Below the pieces are notes generated by a model. The model saw only the letters and a program-made list of their open reading frames with translations. It ran no database searches and was not told the origin of the DNA. A stretch of 49,527 bases of DNA from Frankiaceae bacterium. Its GTDB lineage: Bacteria; Actinomycetota; Actinomycetes; JAFAQI01. The position numbers and the translations under genes were made by a program. The stretch lies in contig JAVEEI010000189.1 in the NCBI GenBank assembly GCA_030840525.1, positions 1 to 49,527 on the forward strand, in the 5' to 3' direction. Numbering within the stretch: the first letter of the stretch is position 1; each line of letters opens with the position of its first letter. This document shows, in pieces, positions 49,087 to 49,527 of the stretch.

Positions 49087-49527
49087 TCAGGCGGGCACCA
49101 GAGGTTCGATCGCCGCGGCCATCCCCTCGACGACGAGCTGCGCGTCGTCGGGTACCTGCCGCTTGACCACTGCGAGCGCGATCGGACCCAGCTCGGCGTG
49201 GTGGACCGCCGTACCGAGGAATCCCACCGGCCGATCCGCGCCGACCGCCTCGACCGGGCCGCCGGGGGCCGGCAGCTCCTCCTGCGTGCCGTCGAGGTGC
49301 AGCAGCACCAGCCGGCGCGGCGGGCGGCCCAGGTTGTGCACCCGCGCCACCGTCTCCTGGCCCCGGTAGCAGCCCTTGTCGAGGTGTACGGCGGTCGCCA
49401 GCCAGCCGATCTCGTGCGGGATGGTCCGGTGGTCGGTCTCGAAGCCCAGCCGGGGCCGGTGGCCCTCGATCCGCAGCGCCTCGTACGCCCACATCCCGGA
49501 CGGGGCGCCGAACCCGGCGGTGACGGC
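49087..49527 (-). CDS. ygfZ: YgfZ/GcvT-like folate-binding protein, C-terminal part; runs off the window
   Basis: The last 146 codons of a YgfZ (COG0354) protein; the N-terminal folate-binding part lies right of base 49527. The hallmark K-G-C-Y-x-G-Q-E is present as LDKGCYRGQETVARVHNLG, following RPRLGFETDHRTIPHE. YgfZ assists iron-sulfur cluster assembly and repair with a folate cofactor, and the Cys of KGCY is required. The downstream part ends MAAAIEPLVPA. The start lies outside the window, so the gene's full length cannot be given. Confidence 0.92.
   Translation of the reverse strand, partial: AVTAGFGAPSGMWAYEALRIEGHRPRLGFETDHRTIPHEIGWLATAVHLDKGCYRGQETVARVHNLGRPPRRLVLLHLDGTQEELPAPGGPVEAVGADRPVGFLGTAVHHAELGPIALAVVKRQVPDDAQLVVEGMAAAIEPLVPA

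Overview
The window is a gene-dense stretch of a high-GC actinomycete chromosome (Actinomycetota, class Actinomycetes). The evidence is the very strong third-position GC bias, many GTG starts, mshA (mycothiol synthesis), CarD, a GroEL2-type chaperonin, GpgS, DUF3263 and DUF2516 proteins, an HBHA-like protein beside its XRE regulator, and an RsiG-type anti-sigma factor. The two-motif form of RsiG suggests a lineage related to sporulating or filamentous actinomycetes; I cannot name a genus. No prophage, insertion sequence, CRISPR array or integrated element is visible, so this looks like core chromosome with a few lineage-specific islands.

Layout. 1-3000: the 5' part of groEL behind two tandem CIRCE operators, a c-di-AMP (ydaO-type) riboswitch ahead of an NlpC/P60 hydrolase, and an ECF sigma factor overlapping a single-pass membrane protein. 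3000-10400: a SAM riboswitch controlling a threonine-synthase-like enzyme and a MoaD/ThiS-like sulfur carrier, then gpgS, a CDF transporter, otsA, a PPOX-fold protein, otsB, a LytR_C protein and a DUF3263 protein. 10400-18400: glutamate dehydrogenase, an LPXTG surface protein, hmgA, an MprF-like synthase coupled to a SpoIIE phosphatase, tRNA-Thr(TGT) and sigH. 18600-25060, transcribed right to left: carD, PIN/TRAM, ispD, ispF, a thiolase, cysS and rlmB. 25230-28000: a thioredoxin-fold-like membrane protein, a UbiA prenyltransferase, SCO1 and a lipoprotein. 28000-32600: mshA-ybjN-gpmA diverging from SDR/unknown/MDMPI. 32600-34400: a sigma factor fused to a membrane and exported tail, beside two small exported Cys-containing proteins. 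34400-42600: mixed metabolic genes, a DUF2516 protein, an M48 protease, a deacetylase, a VOC protein, an HBHA-like protein and its XRE regulator. 42600-49527: an exported lipoprotein and an acidic repeat protein, BKACE-rsiG-asparaginase, a large DUF4388/coiled-coil protein and a partial ygfZ.

How the genes work together. Trehalose and glucosylglycerate synthesis (otsA, otsB, gpgS) sit close to one another, as do thiol redox genes (mshA and a mycothiol-dependent-type MDMPI). Many adjacent genes share 1-4 nt stop/start overlaps (ATGA, GTGA or TGATG), implying translational coupling. Several genes carry an A2/T6-type -10 hexamer 6-7 nt before the start codon, the signature of leaderless mRNAs.

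The most interesting points are: (i) the SAM riboswitch over a threonine-synthase-like/sulfur-carrier pair, which fits a sulfur-carrier homocysteine synthase; (ii) the sigma factor with a membrane tail beside two tiny exported proteins; (iii) an RsiG with two perfect c-di-GMP motifs, divergent from a DUF4388 coiled-coil gene that has a WhiG/FliA-like promoter; (iv) two adjacent CIRCE elements, each with one perfect and one degenerate arm. All calls rest on reading the sequence and on recalled family knowledge; no searches were run.
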